Source: Nannocystis pusilla
Lineage (GTDB): Bacteria; Myxococcota_A; Polyangia; Nannocystales; Nannocystaceae
Length of the DNA stretch: 64,000 nucleotides
Reading direction: 5' to 3'
Assembly (NCBI RefSeq): GCF_020073745.1
Contig: NZ_JAIRAU010000001.1
Coordinates: 1,436,501-1,500,500, forward strand
Made by a program: the position numbers and the translations under genes. This document shows, in pieces, positions 31,634 through 39,108 of this stretch (position 1 is the first letter of the stretch; every line of letters begins with the position of its first letter). The notes beneath the pieces were generated by a model. It had not been told where the DNA came from. It made no database searches and saw only the letters and a list, made by a program, of their open reading frames with translations.

Positions 31634-32767
31634 TCAGACCCCCTGCCACACCGGCAGGTAGCCGCGGCGGCGGATCATCTCGGCGACGGCGTGCGGCGGG
31701 CGCTCGTCGGCGATGTGGAATTGCTCGCCGGGCTGGGCGCGGGCGGGGCTCCAGGCCTCCTGTTCGAAGTCGCTGTAGCCGCCGGGCTCGGTGCTGGCGC
31801 CGGCGCTCATGGTCGTGACGCCGAGCGACACCATGCGATCGCGCAGGGCGGCCGACTCGCGGGTCGAGACGATGATGTCGGCCTCGGGCAGGAACAGGCG
31901 CAGGGCGCAGATGAGCCCCAGGAACTCGGCGTCGCCGGGGACGTGGCGCGGGTCGGGCTGGAACTCCCCGGCGGCGGGGCGCAGGCGCGGCACGCTGATC
32001 GCAAGCTGAACGTCGGGGCAGGTGCGGCGCAGGTGGTCGGCGTGGGCGGCCAGCGACAGCGCCTCGAAGCGGAAGTCGTGCAGGCCGTAGAGCGCGCCGA
32101 TCCCGAGCCGGCGGAAGCCGGCGGCGAGGCCCCGCTCCGCGGCGTCCATGCGCCAGCGGTAGCGCTTCTTCGGGCCCGCGGTGTGGACGGCGCGGTAGGT
32201 CGGCTCGTGGTAGGTCTCCTGGTACACCACCAGGCCCGCGCAGCCGGCCGCGACCATCGGCACGTAGGCCGGGGTCTCGAGCGGGCCGATCTCGATCGAG
32301 ACGTCGGCCATGATCGGCAGCACGGCGCGGATCACCGCCTCGACGTAGCCGTTGGACACGAATTTGGGGTGCTCGCCGGCGACGATCAGCAGGCTGCCGA
32401 TGCCGCGCGCGCGCAGCAGGCTGGCCTCGCGCGCCGCGTGCTCGACCGAGATGGTGATCCGCGGGATCTGGTTGGTGCGGGAGAAGCCGCAGTAGGTGCA
32501 CACGTTGACGCACTCGTTCGACAGATAGAGCGGGGCGAACAGGCGGATCGCGCGGCCGAACCGGCGCTGGGCGAGCTCGCCGGAGCGCTCGGCGAGGGCC
32601 GGCAGCTGCAGGGCCGCGGCCGGGGACAGCAGGGCGGCGACGTCTTCGAGGCTCGTGGCGTGGCCGCGGCGGAGGATCGGGGCGAGCTGCGCGTCGGTGG
32701 TGGCGAGCGAGCGCTGGACCAGCTCGGCGATCGGTAATTGGGGATAAACGGTGGAGAAGGTCGACAT
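31634..32767 (-). CDS. thiH: ThiH-like radical SAM enzyme (2-iminoacetate synthase)
   Basis: A 377-residue radical SAM protein of the ThiH/BioB group. The cluster motif is CVNVCTYCGF near residue 90; SLLIVAGEHPKFVS, LVVYQETYHEPTYRAVHTAGPKKRYRWRMDAAERGL and IGALYGLHDFRFEAL match ThiH, which splits tyrosine to give dehydroglycine for the thiazole of thiamine. Full-length ThiH is about this size. Other thiamine genes (thiG, thiS, thiF) are not in the window, so the role rests on sequence alone; a related tyrosine lyase is possible. The ATG at 32767 is supported by the start of the conserved helix. Confidence 0.85.
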   Translation of the reverse strand: MSTFSTVYPQLPIAELVQRSLATTDAQLAPILRRGHATSLEDVAALLSPAAALQLPALAERSGELAQRRFGRAIRLFAPLYLSNECVNVCTYCGFSRTNQIPRITISVEHAAREASLLRARGIGSLLIVAGEHPKFVSNGYVEAVIRAVLPIMADVSIEIGPLETPAYVPMVAAGCAGLVVYQETYHEPTYRAVHTAGPKKRYRWRMDAAERGLAAGFRRLGIGALYGLHDFRFEALSLAAHADHLRRTCPDVQLAISVPRLRPAAGEFQPDPRHVPGDAEFLGLICALRLFLPEADIIVSTRESAALRDRMVSLGVTTMSAGASTEPGGYSDFEQEAWSPARAQPGEQFHIADERPPHAVAEMIRRRGYLPVWQGV

Positions 32768-32846
32768 GGCGGGGTTCTGCGACGATAGCAACCGGGCGAG
32801 GGAGCGGCCACTCGCCGGGCGTCGTCGTCGCGAGCGGGTCAGGATA

Positions 32847-32901
32847 TGTCTCGAGGGACATGCATGGGCGGAGGCGCGGTCGGGACATGTCCCGAGGGAC
32901 A
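32847..32901. repeat. 14-bp hairpin repeats, two separated units
   Basis: TGTCTCGAGGGACA (32847-32860) and TGTCCCGAGGGACA (32888-32901) share the CGAG centre. They lie in the divergent spacer between the ThiH-like gene and the O-methyltransferase gene, so here the repeats are on the promoter side of both genes. Confidence 0.8.
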
Positions 32902-33103
32902 TTTGTGCAGAGAACGCCTGGACATCGGGTCAGCGACGCGCGGGCGGTGGTCCGTCGCAGGTCCGAGCGCGCGGTACGCTCGGGAGGCGCCGGGCGACCC
33001 GCAGGTCCGACGGGCCCGGGGCGCGGCGCCGCGTCGCCGCGACGCAGCAGGCCCGGGGCCGCAGCGGCGCGCGCGCTGGCCGGAATCGTGGCAGCAGGGC
33101 GCG

Positions 33104-34099
33104 ATGACCCAGACTCCCTCGCCCTCTCCGGCACAGACCTTGATGCACCTCCTCAGCGGCAAGTTCGTCGCCCGCAGCCTCGGCCTCGTCGCCGAGCTCG
33201 GGATCGCCGACCTGCTGCGCGACGGCCCGCGCGCGATCGAGGCGCTCGCGCGCGACACCGGCTCGCACCCGCGAGCGCTCTACCGGGTGATGCGCGCGCT
33301 GGCCGGGATCGGGGTGTTCGCCGAAGCGGCCGGGCAGACGTTCGCGTTGACGCCGCTGTCGCAGGCGCTGCGCAGCGACGCGCCCGGGTCGATGCGCGGC
33401 ATGGCCCGCTGGCTCGGCGCCGAGCCGGAGGCGTGGCGGGCGTGGGGCGACCTCGGGCACAGCGTGCGCACCGGGCAGCCGGCCAGCGCCGAGGTGTTCG
33501 CGTACTTCGCGGCAAATCCGACGGCCGGGGCGATCTTCGACGCGGCGATGGCCTCGGGCACGCACGTGACGGCGGAGGCGGTGGCGGCCGCGTACGACTT
33601 CGCGTCGGCGGGTCGCGTGGTCGACGTCGGCGGCGGGCAGGGCACGTTGCTGCTGGCGATCCGCGCGGCGCACCCGACGATCAAGGCGACGCTGTTCGAC
33701 GTGCCGCACGTGATCGCCCGCGCGAGGGCGGCGCTGACGAGCCAGTCGAGCTGGCTCGAGCTGGCGACCGGCAGCTTCTTCGAGCGCGTGCCGCCCGGCG
33801 ACACCTGCCTGCTCAAGCACGTGGTCCACGACTGGAGCGACGAGCTGGCGGGGGTGATCTTGCGCCGCTGCCGCCAGGCCCTGCGCCCGGGCGGGCGGGT
33901 GCTGGTGATCGAGCGCCCGATCGGCCCCGACGATCGGGCGGTCCACTGGATGGACCTCGAGATGCTGGTGATGACGTCCGGCGGCCAGGAGCGCACCGTC
34001 GGCGAATTCGCGGCCCTGTTCGCGCGCGCCGGGCTGACGCTGGTGCGCACGATCGAGACGCGATCGCCGGTGGTGATCCTCGAGGCGGCGGCGGCGTGA
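33104..34099 (+). CDS. O-methyltransferase (Methyltransf_2 / COMT type)
   Basis: A 331-residue SAM-dependent O-methyltransferase as used on polyketides and aromatic compounds. The N-terminal winged-helix dimerisation domain includes FVARSLGLVAELGIADLLRDGP and TGSHPRALYRVMRALAGIGVF. The SAM-binding core has GRVVDVGGGQGTLLLAIRAAHP, then KATLFDVPHVI. LLKHVVHDWSDELAGVILRRC supplies the usual catalytic-base His. It has no signal peptide. No biosynthetic cluster is adjacent, so the acceptor is unknown. The ATG at 33104 fits the family N-terminus; the open frame upstream runs over repeat units. Confidence 0.88.
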   Translation: MTQTPSPSPAQTLMHLLSGKFVARSLGLVAELGIADLLRDGPRAIEALARDTGSHPRALYRVMRALAGIGVFAEAAGQTFALTPLSQALRSDAPGSMRGMARWLGAEPEAWRAWGDLGHSVRTGQPASAEVFAYFAANPTAGAIFDAAMASGTHVTAEAVAAAYDFASAGRVVDVGGGQGTLLLAIRAAHPTIKATLFDVPHVIARARAALTSQSSWLELATGSFFERVPPGDTCLLKHVVHDWSDELAGVILRRCRQALRPGGRVLVIERPIGPDDRAVHWMDLEMLVMTSGGQERTVGEFAALFARAGLTLVRTIETRSPVVILEAAAA

Positions 34100-34115
34100 G
34101 CGAGGAGCGACGATA

Positions 34116-34157
34116 TGCCCGATTAGACATGTCCTGAGGGATGTGTCCTCGGGGCTC
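34116..34157. repeat. 14-bp hairpin repeat array, 3 units
   Basis: TGCCCGATTAGACA, TGTCCTGAGGGATG and TGTCCTCGGGGCTC in exact 14-bp register, starting 17 bp after the methyltransferase stop codon. Confidence 0.8.
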
Positions 34158-34238
34158 GATCAGGGCGCCGAGCCTCGATCGGTGTCGCCAGCGGGACGCC
34201 GCAGCCCTGGGCCGCCGACGAGGCTGACCGCAAGGATA

Positions 34239-34294
34239 TGCCGGAAAGGGCATGTTCAAAAGGGCATGTCTTGGAAGACATGCCCAATGAGGCA
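34239..34294. repeat. 14-bp hairpin repeat array, 4 perfect-register units
   Basis: TGCCGGAAAGGGCA, TGTTCAAAAGGGCA, TGTCTTGGAAGACA and TGCCCAATGAGGCA follow one another without a spacer. The third has a perfect TGTCT/AGACA stem; the second pairs through two G-T wobbles. The array ends 8 bp from the stop codon of the lipoprotein gene at 34303. Confidence 0.9.
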
Positions 34295-34302
34295 GGTGGC
34301 CG

Positions 34303-34710
34303 TCAGCGGCGGGCCTCGGCGACCTGGCGGCCGCCGGGGAGCTGGAGCTGGGCGGCGAGCTGGAGGGCCGGCGGGTACTCGGGGCCGAACGCGAGGGCGC
34401 GGGCGCTGCTGCGGCGGGCCGCGTCGACGTCGCCGAGGCGCAGCTCGATCTCCCCGCGCGTGGTCCAGAGGTGCGGGTCGTCGCGGTCGTAGCGGAGCGC
34501 GAGGTCGATCTGCTGCAGCGCCCGCGCGAGGTCGGGCGGCTCGGCCTCGAGGGCCACCCTCGCCTGGATGTAGGCCCCGTAGGCGCGGTGGTCGACGGGC
34601 GTGCTGCTGACGAGGGTCTTGTCGATGTAGTGCAGGGTCCGCGAGCTCGGGCCGCCCTGCGCGCACGCGCCGACGAGCGCGAGGGCGAGGACGGCGCGGC
34701 GGGGCTGCAT
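34303..34710 (-). CDS. Small TPR lipoprotein
   Basis: A 135-residue predicted lipoprotein (MQPRRAVLALALVGAC lipobox). The mature part contains two helical hairpins (HRAYGAYIQARVALEAEPPDLARALQQIDLALRYDRDDPHLWTTRGEIELRLGDVDAARRSSARALAFGPEYPPAL) with the spacing of TPR repeats (W...G......GD...A......A....P). It probably acts as a small periplasmic scaffold. The ATG at 34710 gives the cleanest signal peptide; another ATG six codons upstream is possible. It appears to be transcribed alone. Confidence 0.75.
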   Translation of the reverse strand: MQPRRAVLALALVGACAQGGPSSRTLHYIDKTLVSSTPVDHRAYGAYIQARVALEAEPPDLARALQQIDLALRYDRDDPHLWTTRGEIELRLGDVDAARRSSARALAFGPEYPPALQLAAQLQLPGGRQVAEARR

Positions 34711-34976
34711 GCCGAGAGCTTGACACATTTCGCGCCGATGCGGGTTCACGCCGGCGCGCAGGAGTCCGTGCGCAGCCGCAGGGGGCGATGCGCACGGCGC
34801 GTTCGTCGGCGGGGCTGCCAGGGGGGTCCTGGTGGCCTCGTGGGCACAATTTGCAGGCTCGCCGGTCGGGCCTCGGCCACGCGCGCCAGGCGTCGGCCGC
34901 GGAGGCGAGGCACGACGCGCGCTCGTCCGCGTGCTCGGCCCGCGCGCGAGGATCGGACAGGTGGGCGACGGAGCGG

Positions 34977-35086
34977 GCGCTCGTGCAGCGACTCGCGCGC
35001 TGGCGGTCATCGAACGGGTGGGCGGCGGAGCAGGGCGCGAGCAGGCGCTCGTGCAGCGACTCGCGCGCTGGCGGTCATCGAACGGG
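34977..35086. repeat. Exact 42-bp direct repeat, period 68 bp
   Basis: The block beginning GCGCTCGTGCAGCGACTCGC and ending CATCGAACGGG is present at 34977-35018 and, without a mismatch, at 35045-35086. A 26-bp GC-rich spacer separates the copies. The second copy runs almost straight into a 14-bp hairpin unit (35093). Confidence 0.85.
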
Positions 35087-35092
35087 CATGCC

Positions 35093-35159
35093 TGTCCTTG
35101 GAGGCAGGTCACTCCGGCGGGCTGAAGCGGCCGGCGGACGGGACCTGTCTGTGAAGACA
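35093..35159. repeat. 14-bp hairpin repeats, two separated units
   Basis: TGTCCTTGGAGGCA (35093-35106) and TGTCTGTGAAGACA (35146-35159). The second extends outward to ACCTGTCT-GTGA-AGACAGGT, an 8-bp perfect stem, and lies 15 bp from the carboxylase stop codon. Confidence 0.8.
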
Positions 35160-35174
35160 GGTCCTGCCGGCGGG

Positions 35175-36800
35175 TCACAGCGGGATGTTGCCGTGCTTGC
35201 GCCGCGGGTTCTCCTGGCGCTTGTTCTGCAGCAGGGCGAAGGCGCGGGACACGTGGCGGCGGGTGTCCTCGGGGCGGATCACCTGGTCGATGAAGCCGAG
35301 CTCGGCGGCCTTGTAGGGGTTGGCGAACAGGTCGCGGTAGTTGTTCAGCAGCTCGGTGCGCTGGGCGGCCGGGTTCTTGGCCTCGACGAGCTCGCGGCGG
35401 TAGATGATGTTGACGGCCCCCTCGGCGCCCATGACGGCGATCTCGGCGGTGGGGTAGGCGAGGTTGACGTCGGCGCGGATGTGCTTGCTGGCCATGACGT
35501 CGTAGGCGCCGCCGTAGGCCTTGCGGGTGACGAGGGTGACCTTGGGGACGGTGGCCTCGACGAACGCGTAGAGCAGCTTGGCGCCGTGGCGGATGATGCC
35601 GCCGAACTCCTGGTCGGTGCCGGGGAGGAAGCCGGGGACGTCGACGAGGGTCCACAGCGGGATGTTGAAGGCGTCGCACATGCGGACGAACCGGGCGGCC
35701 TTGATCGAGGCGTTGATGTCGAGGCAGCCGGCGAGCACGAGCGGCTGATTGGCGACGACGCCGACGCTGCGGCCGTCGATCCGGCAGAAGCCGATCACCA
35801 TGTTGCGGGCGAAGTGCTCCTGCACCTCGAGGAAGGCGCCGTCGTCGGCGACGGCGCGGATGATGGTGCGGATGTCGTAGGGCCGCGAGGCGTCGACGGG
35901 GACGAATTCGGCGAGCTCGGGCGTGGTGCGGTTGGGGTCGTCGGTGGTCGGGCGGCGCGGCGGGTCCTCCATGTTGTTGGAGGGCAGGTAGCCGAGCAGC
36001 TCGCGCGTCATGGCGGCGGCGGCGGCCTCGCTGGGGCAGGCGAAGTGGGCCACGCCGCTCTTCTCGTTGTGGGTGGCGGCGCCGCCGAGCGCCTCCTTCG
36101 TGACCTCTTCGTGGGTGACGGTCTTGATGACGTCGGGCCCGGTGATGAACATGTACGAGCTCTGCTCGACCATGAGGACGAGGTCGGTGAGCGCGGGCGA
36201 GTAGACGGCCCCGCCTGCGCACGGGCCGAGGATCAGCGACAGCTGCGGCACCACGCCCGAGGCGAGGACGTTGCGCTTGAAGATCTCGGCGTAGCCGGCG
36301 AGGCTGGCCACGCCCTCCTGGATCCGCGCGCCGCCGCTGTCGTTGAGGCCGATGACCGGCGCGCCGACGGTGGTCGCCATGTCCATGACCTTGCAGATCT
36401 TCATGGCGTGGGCCCAACCGAGGCTGCCGCCGAACACGGGCGCCTGCTGGGCGAACACGAACACGGGGCGGCCCTCGACGGTGCCGTGGCCGGTGACGAC
36501 GCCGTCGCCGTAGACCTTCTTGCCCGGCATGTCGAAGTCGGGGCACTGATGGGTGACGAAGCGGTCGAGCTCGACGAAGCTGCCCGGGTCGAGCAGCAGC
36601 TCGATGCGCTCGTGGGCGGTCTGGCGGCCGCTCTTGTGCAAGCGCTCGACGGCCCCGGCGGCGTTCTTCTCGGCCACCGCGAGGTCCTTCTCGCCGCCGC
36701 CGACCAGCGCGGGACCGGCGTAGCTGTCGGCGAGTCGCTCGCGGTGTTCGAGGGCTGCGCGCGGATCGGGGGTGCTCGGCCGCTTGGGTGCGTCGGACAT
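35175..36800 (-). CDS. pccB: Acyl-CoA carboxylase carboxyltransferase (propionyl-CoA carboxylase beta) subunit
   Basis: A 541-residue carboxyltransferase that moves a carboxyl group from biotin to an acyl-CoA, probably propionyl-CoA, giving methylmalonyl-CoA. Typical features are [14 protein letters not shown] N-terminal helices, [46 protein letters not shown] (oxyanion hole of the first crotonase fold), [17 protein letters not shown], and in the second fold [28 protein letters not shown] and [14 protein letters not shown]. The length is usual for PccB. Methylmalonyl-CoA decarboxylase alpha is a close alternative. No biotin carboxylase gene is in the window. The ATG at 36800 is chosen for the family N-terminus. 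Confidence 0.9.
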   Translation of the reverse strand: MSDAPKRPSTPDPRAALEHRERLADSYAGPALVGGGEKDLAVAEKNAAGAVERLHKSGRQTAHERIELLLDPGSFVELDRFVTHQCPDFDMPGKKVYGDGVVTGHGTVEGRPVFVFAQQAPVFGGSLGWAHAMKICKVMDMATTVGAPVIGLNDSGGARIQEGVASLAGYAEIFKRNVLASGVVPQLSLILGPCAGGAVYSPALTDLVLMVEQSSYMFITGPDVIKTVTHEEVTKEALGGAATHNEKSGVAHFACPSEAAAAAMTRELLGYLPSNNMEDPPRRPTTDDPNRTTPELAEFVPVDASRPYDIRTIIRAVADDGAFLEVQEHFARNMVIGFCRIDGRSVGVVANQPLVLAGCLDINASIKAARFVRMCDAFNIPLWTLVDVPGFLPGTDQEFGGIIRHGAKLLYAFVEATVPKVTLVTRKAYGGAYDVMASKHIRADVNLAYPTAEIAVMGAEGAVNIIYRRELVEAKNPAAQRTELLNNYRDLFANPYKAAELGFIDQVIRPEDTRRHVSRAFALLQNKRQENPRRKHGNIPL

Positions 36801-37245
36801 GGCGGGGCGGAAAATAGCAGGAATTGCGGGGAGCTCGCGCGCCGATGTAGGGCCGGGCGCACGTGACGACGCCGACGCCGCGGGCCGTGGTGCGCGGGGA
36901 GAGGCCGGGCCACGAGGCGCCGCAGCGTCGCGGAGGGGCCTGCGGAGAGAGATCCCCGGGAGGCCCGCGGGGCTGCTCTCGGCGGCAGCGAGCCGCGTCG
37001 CGTGGGTCGAGACGCGAGGTCGCAGTCGCGGGACGTGCGCTGTCACCCGTCGCCGACTTCGATCTGCAGACAACGCGTCGATGAAGCCGTGCTCATGCTT
37101 CGCGGCTGCTGGTTCATGGGACATGTCGATGAGGGCATGTTCCGAGAGCGCCGCGCGCAGGACCGTCGAGGCCGGCGCGTCCGGTGCGGGAAAGCCGCGG
37201 GCCGGCGGGGGCGGTGTGGCGCCGAGAATGTCGTACGATCGGGCC
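36801..37245. other. Intergenic region with one repeat array
   Basis: 445 bp between divergent genes. It must hold both promoters. Only the 14-bp repeats at 37110-37151 stand out; no gene is visible. Confidence 0.4.
37110..37151. repeat. 14-bp hairpin repeat array, 3 units
   Basis: TGGTTCATGGGACA, TGTCGATGAGGGCA and TGTTCCGAGAGCGC in exact register, in the divergent spacer about 95 bp upstream of the small lipoprotein gene start. Confidence 0.7.
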
Positions 37246-37779
37246 ATGCGAGAAGAGCGCAAGAACATCCCGATGATGTCCGTGTTGTGGCTGGCCGCCT
37301 GCCTCACTGTCCCGGCGTGCGGCGGCGGCGGCGAGGCGGCCCCTAGTGCGGGCACGCCGGCGAGTCCGAAGACGGAGTACCGCTGCAGCATCGACGTGGC
37401 CAGGGCGGGCGGCGAGTTCACCGGGAAGGGCAGCGGCGAGGATCCGGCGAAGGCCGACGAGGCGGCGTGGACGGACGTGTGCGCCAAGCTGCCGGAGGCC
37501 GAGCGCCCGACCTGCCGCGACGAGACGAAGTGGACTGTGACGAAGTCGTCGATGTCGGCCGGCGGCGGCGGGTCGACGACGCACTCGACGACGCTGACGC
37601 TGGTGGCCATCGCGCCGACGTTCGCCGGCGAGGCGACGACGGAGGTCAGCAGCGACGAGGCGTGCAAGGCGGCGCTGGCCGACGCGTGCAGCAAGGCCGG
37701 CGCGCCGGGCGACTGCCTGGCGGCCGGCTACGAGAAGAAGGGCGAGGCGCGCACCAAGAAGACGGTGATGCAGAAGTGA
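37246..37779 (+). CDS. Lipoprotein of unknown function
   Basis: A 177-residue predicted lipoprotein. The signal region [20 protein letters not shown] offers a lipobox. The mature part has six or more cysteines ([40 protein letters not shown]) and a central Ser/Gly/Thr-rich strand. No known domain is recognised. The last 50 bp of the gene, including the stop, are repeated just downstream (37731-37827). Confidence 0.7.
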   Translation: MREERKNIPMMSVLWLAACLTVPACGGGGEAAPSAGTPASPKTEYRCSIDVARAGGEFTGKGSGEDPAKADEAAWTDVCAKLPEAERPTCRDETKWTVTKSSMSAGGGGSTTHSTTLTLVAIAPTFAGEATTEVSSDEACKAALADACSKAGAPGDCLAAGYEKKGEARTKKTVMQK

Positions 37780-37827
37780 CGAGAAGCAGGGCGAGGCGCA
37801 CCACGAAGACGGTGATGCAGAAGTGAC
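37731..37827. repeat. Tandem duplication of the 3' end of the lipoprotein gene
   Basis: The segment at 37731-37780, coding for [15 protein letters not shown] and its stop codon, is followed directly by a diverged copy (37780-37827) with a 2-bp deletion and a few substitutions. The second copy is untranslated. It marks a local tandem duplication. Confidence 0.8.
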
Positions 37828-37847
37828 GCGGGGAGCTACCGGCGCGC

Positions 37848-38450
37848 TCAGCCGATCGTGCCCTTGGTCGAGGGCACGCCGACGTGGGGGTCGGGCGCGC
37901 AGGCCTGCCTCAGGGCGCGCGCGAGGCCCTTGAAGCTGGCCTCGACGAGGTGATGGGCGTTGCCCCCCTCGCGCTGGTGGATGTGGAGGTTCAAGCGCGC
38001 CTGGACGGCGAAGGCCTGGTAGAACTCGCGCACGAGGTCGCAGTCGAAGGCGCCGATCCGCTTGCCCGCCACGCCGGGCAGGTCGTAGACGAGGTAGGGC
38101 CGGCCGCCGAGGTCGAGGGCGACGTCGACCAGGGCCTCGTCCATGCACAGCGAGAAGTGGCCGTAGCGGAAGATGCCGAGGCGCGGGCCGAGGGCCCGGT
38201 CGAACGCGCTGCCGAGCACGAGGCCGACGTCCTCGACGGTGTGGTGGTCGTCGATGTGCGTGTCGCCGCGGGCGCGGACCTCGAGCTGCATGGCGCCGTG
38301 ACGCGCGAGCGCCTCGAGCATGTGCGACAGGAACGGCACCGGCGTGTCGATGTGATGGCGCGCGGGCGCGTCGCACGGCAGCGTCAGATCGACGGTGATC
38401 TGGGTCTCGCGGGTGACTCGCTCGACGCGGGCGGTGCGTACAGGGTTCAC
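37848..38450 (-). CDS. hisB: Imidazoleglycerol-phosphate dehydratase
   Basis: A 200-residue HisB, the histidine-pathway enzyme that dehydrates imidazole-glycerol phosphate. The manganese-binding repeats are visible: HHTVEDVGLVLG near residue 70, with DTHIDDHH just before it, and EGGNAHHLVEASFKGLARAL near residue 160; FLSHMLEALARHG and RFGHFSLCMDEAL-like RYGHFSLCMDEALVDVALDL also match. It is a monofunctional dehydratase. The start is a GTG at 38450. It is 24 bp downstream of the polysaccharide export gene on the same strand, so it may be in that transcript. HisD and HisC lie 20 kb away. Confidence 0.95.
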   Translation of the reverse strand: MNPVRTARVERVTRETQITVDLTLPCDAPARHHIDTPVPFLSHMLEALARHGAMQLEVRARGDTHIDDHHTVEDVGLVLGSAFDRALGPRLGIFRYGHFSLCMDEALVDVALDLGGRPYLVYDLPGVAGKRIGAFDCDLVREFYQAFAVQARLNLHIHQREGGNAHHLVEASFKGLARALRQACAPDPHVGVPSTKGTIG

Positions 38451-38474
38451 GGGGCCTCGCTTGGTTCGCGGAGA

Positions 38475-39089
38475 CTATATCCGGGTCTCGGGGACGAACA
38501 CGATGTCACCTGGCCGCAAGACCAGGTCCTCGGCGCGGCCGTCGACGATCGCCGTCAGCGAGATCTCGAAGGTCACGGTCTCCTCGCCGCGACCGGTGCG
38601 GCGGGTCAGCTTGACCCGGGCGGGCGCGGCGAACGGCGTCAGGCCGCCGGCGAGCGACACGGCCTGCACGAGCGTGAGGCCGTCGCGCCAGCCGAGCGAG
38701 CCGGCCTCGTTGACCTGCCCGAGGATGCTGACCTCGCGGTTGCCCCGCTCCTTGATCTGGACGACGACGTGCGGATGGTTGAGGTAGCCGTCGGCGAGCT
38801 TGGCCTCGATCTGGCGCGCGACCTCGTCCTTGGTGAGGCCGGTGACCGGGACGCCGCCGACCATCGGGAAGTCGATCGTGCCGTCCTCCGCGACCGCGTA
38901 GGTGCCGTTGAAGCGGTCCTCGTCGAACACGCGGATGTCGAGCTCGTCGCCCGGGCGCAGGCCGGCGTGCGGGGCGAGCACCGGCGCGTCGACGCGGACC
39001 GGGCCGCGGTTGCAAGCTGTCCCGAGAGACAGCAAGACGCCGAGGCCGGGGGCGAGCAGGGAGAGCGCGCTGCGTGGACGTGCGGGCAT
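38475..39089 (-). CDS. Polysaccharide biosynthesis/export protein (Wza/GumB type) lipoprotein
   Basis: A 204-residue outer-membrane polysaccharide export protein. A lipoprotein signal ends at LSLGTAC. The Poly_export domain follows (GLRPGDELDIRVFDEDRFNGTYAVAEDGTIDFPMVGGVPVTGLT), then an SLBB domain (VSILGQVNEAGSLGWRDGLTLVQAVSLAGGL) and RPGDIVFVPE at the end. It likely forms the periplasmic/outer-membrane part of an exopolysaccharide exporter with the beta-barrel protein encoded 19 bp upstream. A 14-bp repeat (39018-39031) is translated within the signal peptide. Confidence 0.9.
   Translation of the reverse strand: MPARPRSALSLLAPGLGVLLSLGTACNRGPVRVDAPVLAPHAGLRPGDELDIRVFDEDRFNGTYAVAEDGTIDFPMVGGVPVTGLTKDEVARQIEAKLADGYLNHPHVVVQIKERGNREVSILGQVNEAGSLGWRDGLTLVQAVSLAGGLTPFAAPARVKLTRRTGRGEETVTFEISLTAIVDGRAEDLVLRPGDIVFVPETRI
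39018..39031. repeat. 14-bp hairpin repeat inside a signal-peptide coding region
   Basis: TGTCCCGAGAGACA flanked by GC on both sides encodes part of the LLSLGTAC lipobox region of the polysaccharide export protein. Confidence 0.6.
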
Positions 39090-39108
39090 GAGCAGTCGCG
39101 GCCGACGG

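Larger units (their letters stand above)
34711..35174. other. Intergenic region with a 42-bp direct repeat and hairpin repeats
   Basis: 464 bp between two minus-strand genes. No gene is visible. It holds a 42-bp exact direct repeat (34977-35086) and two 14-bp hairpin units (35093-35159), described separately. It may be a decayed region. Confidence 0.5.
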
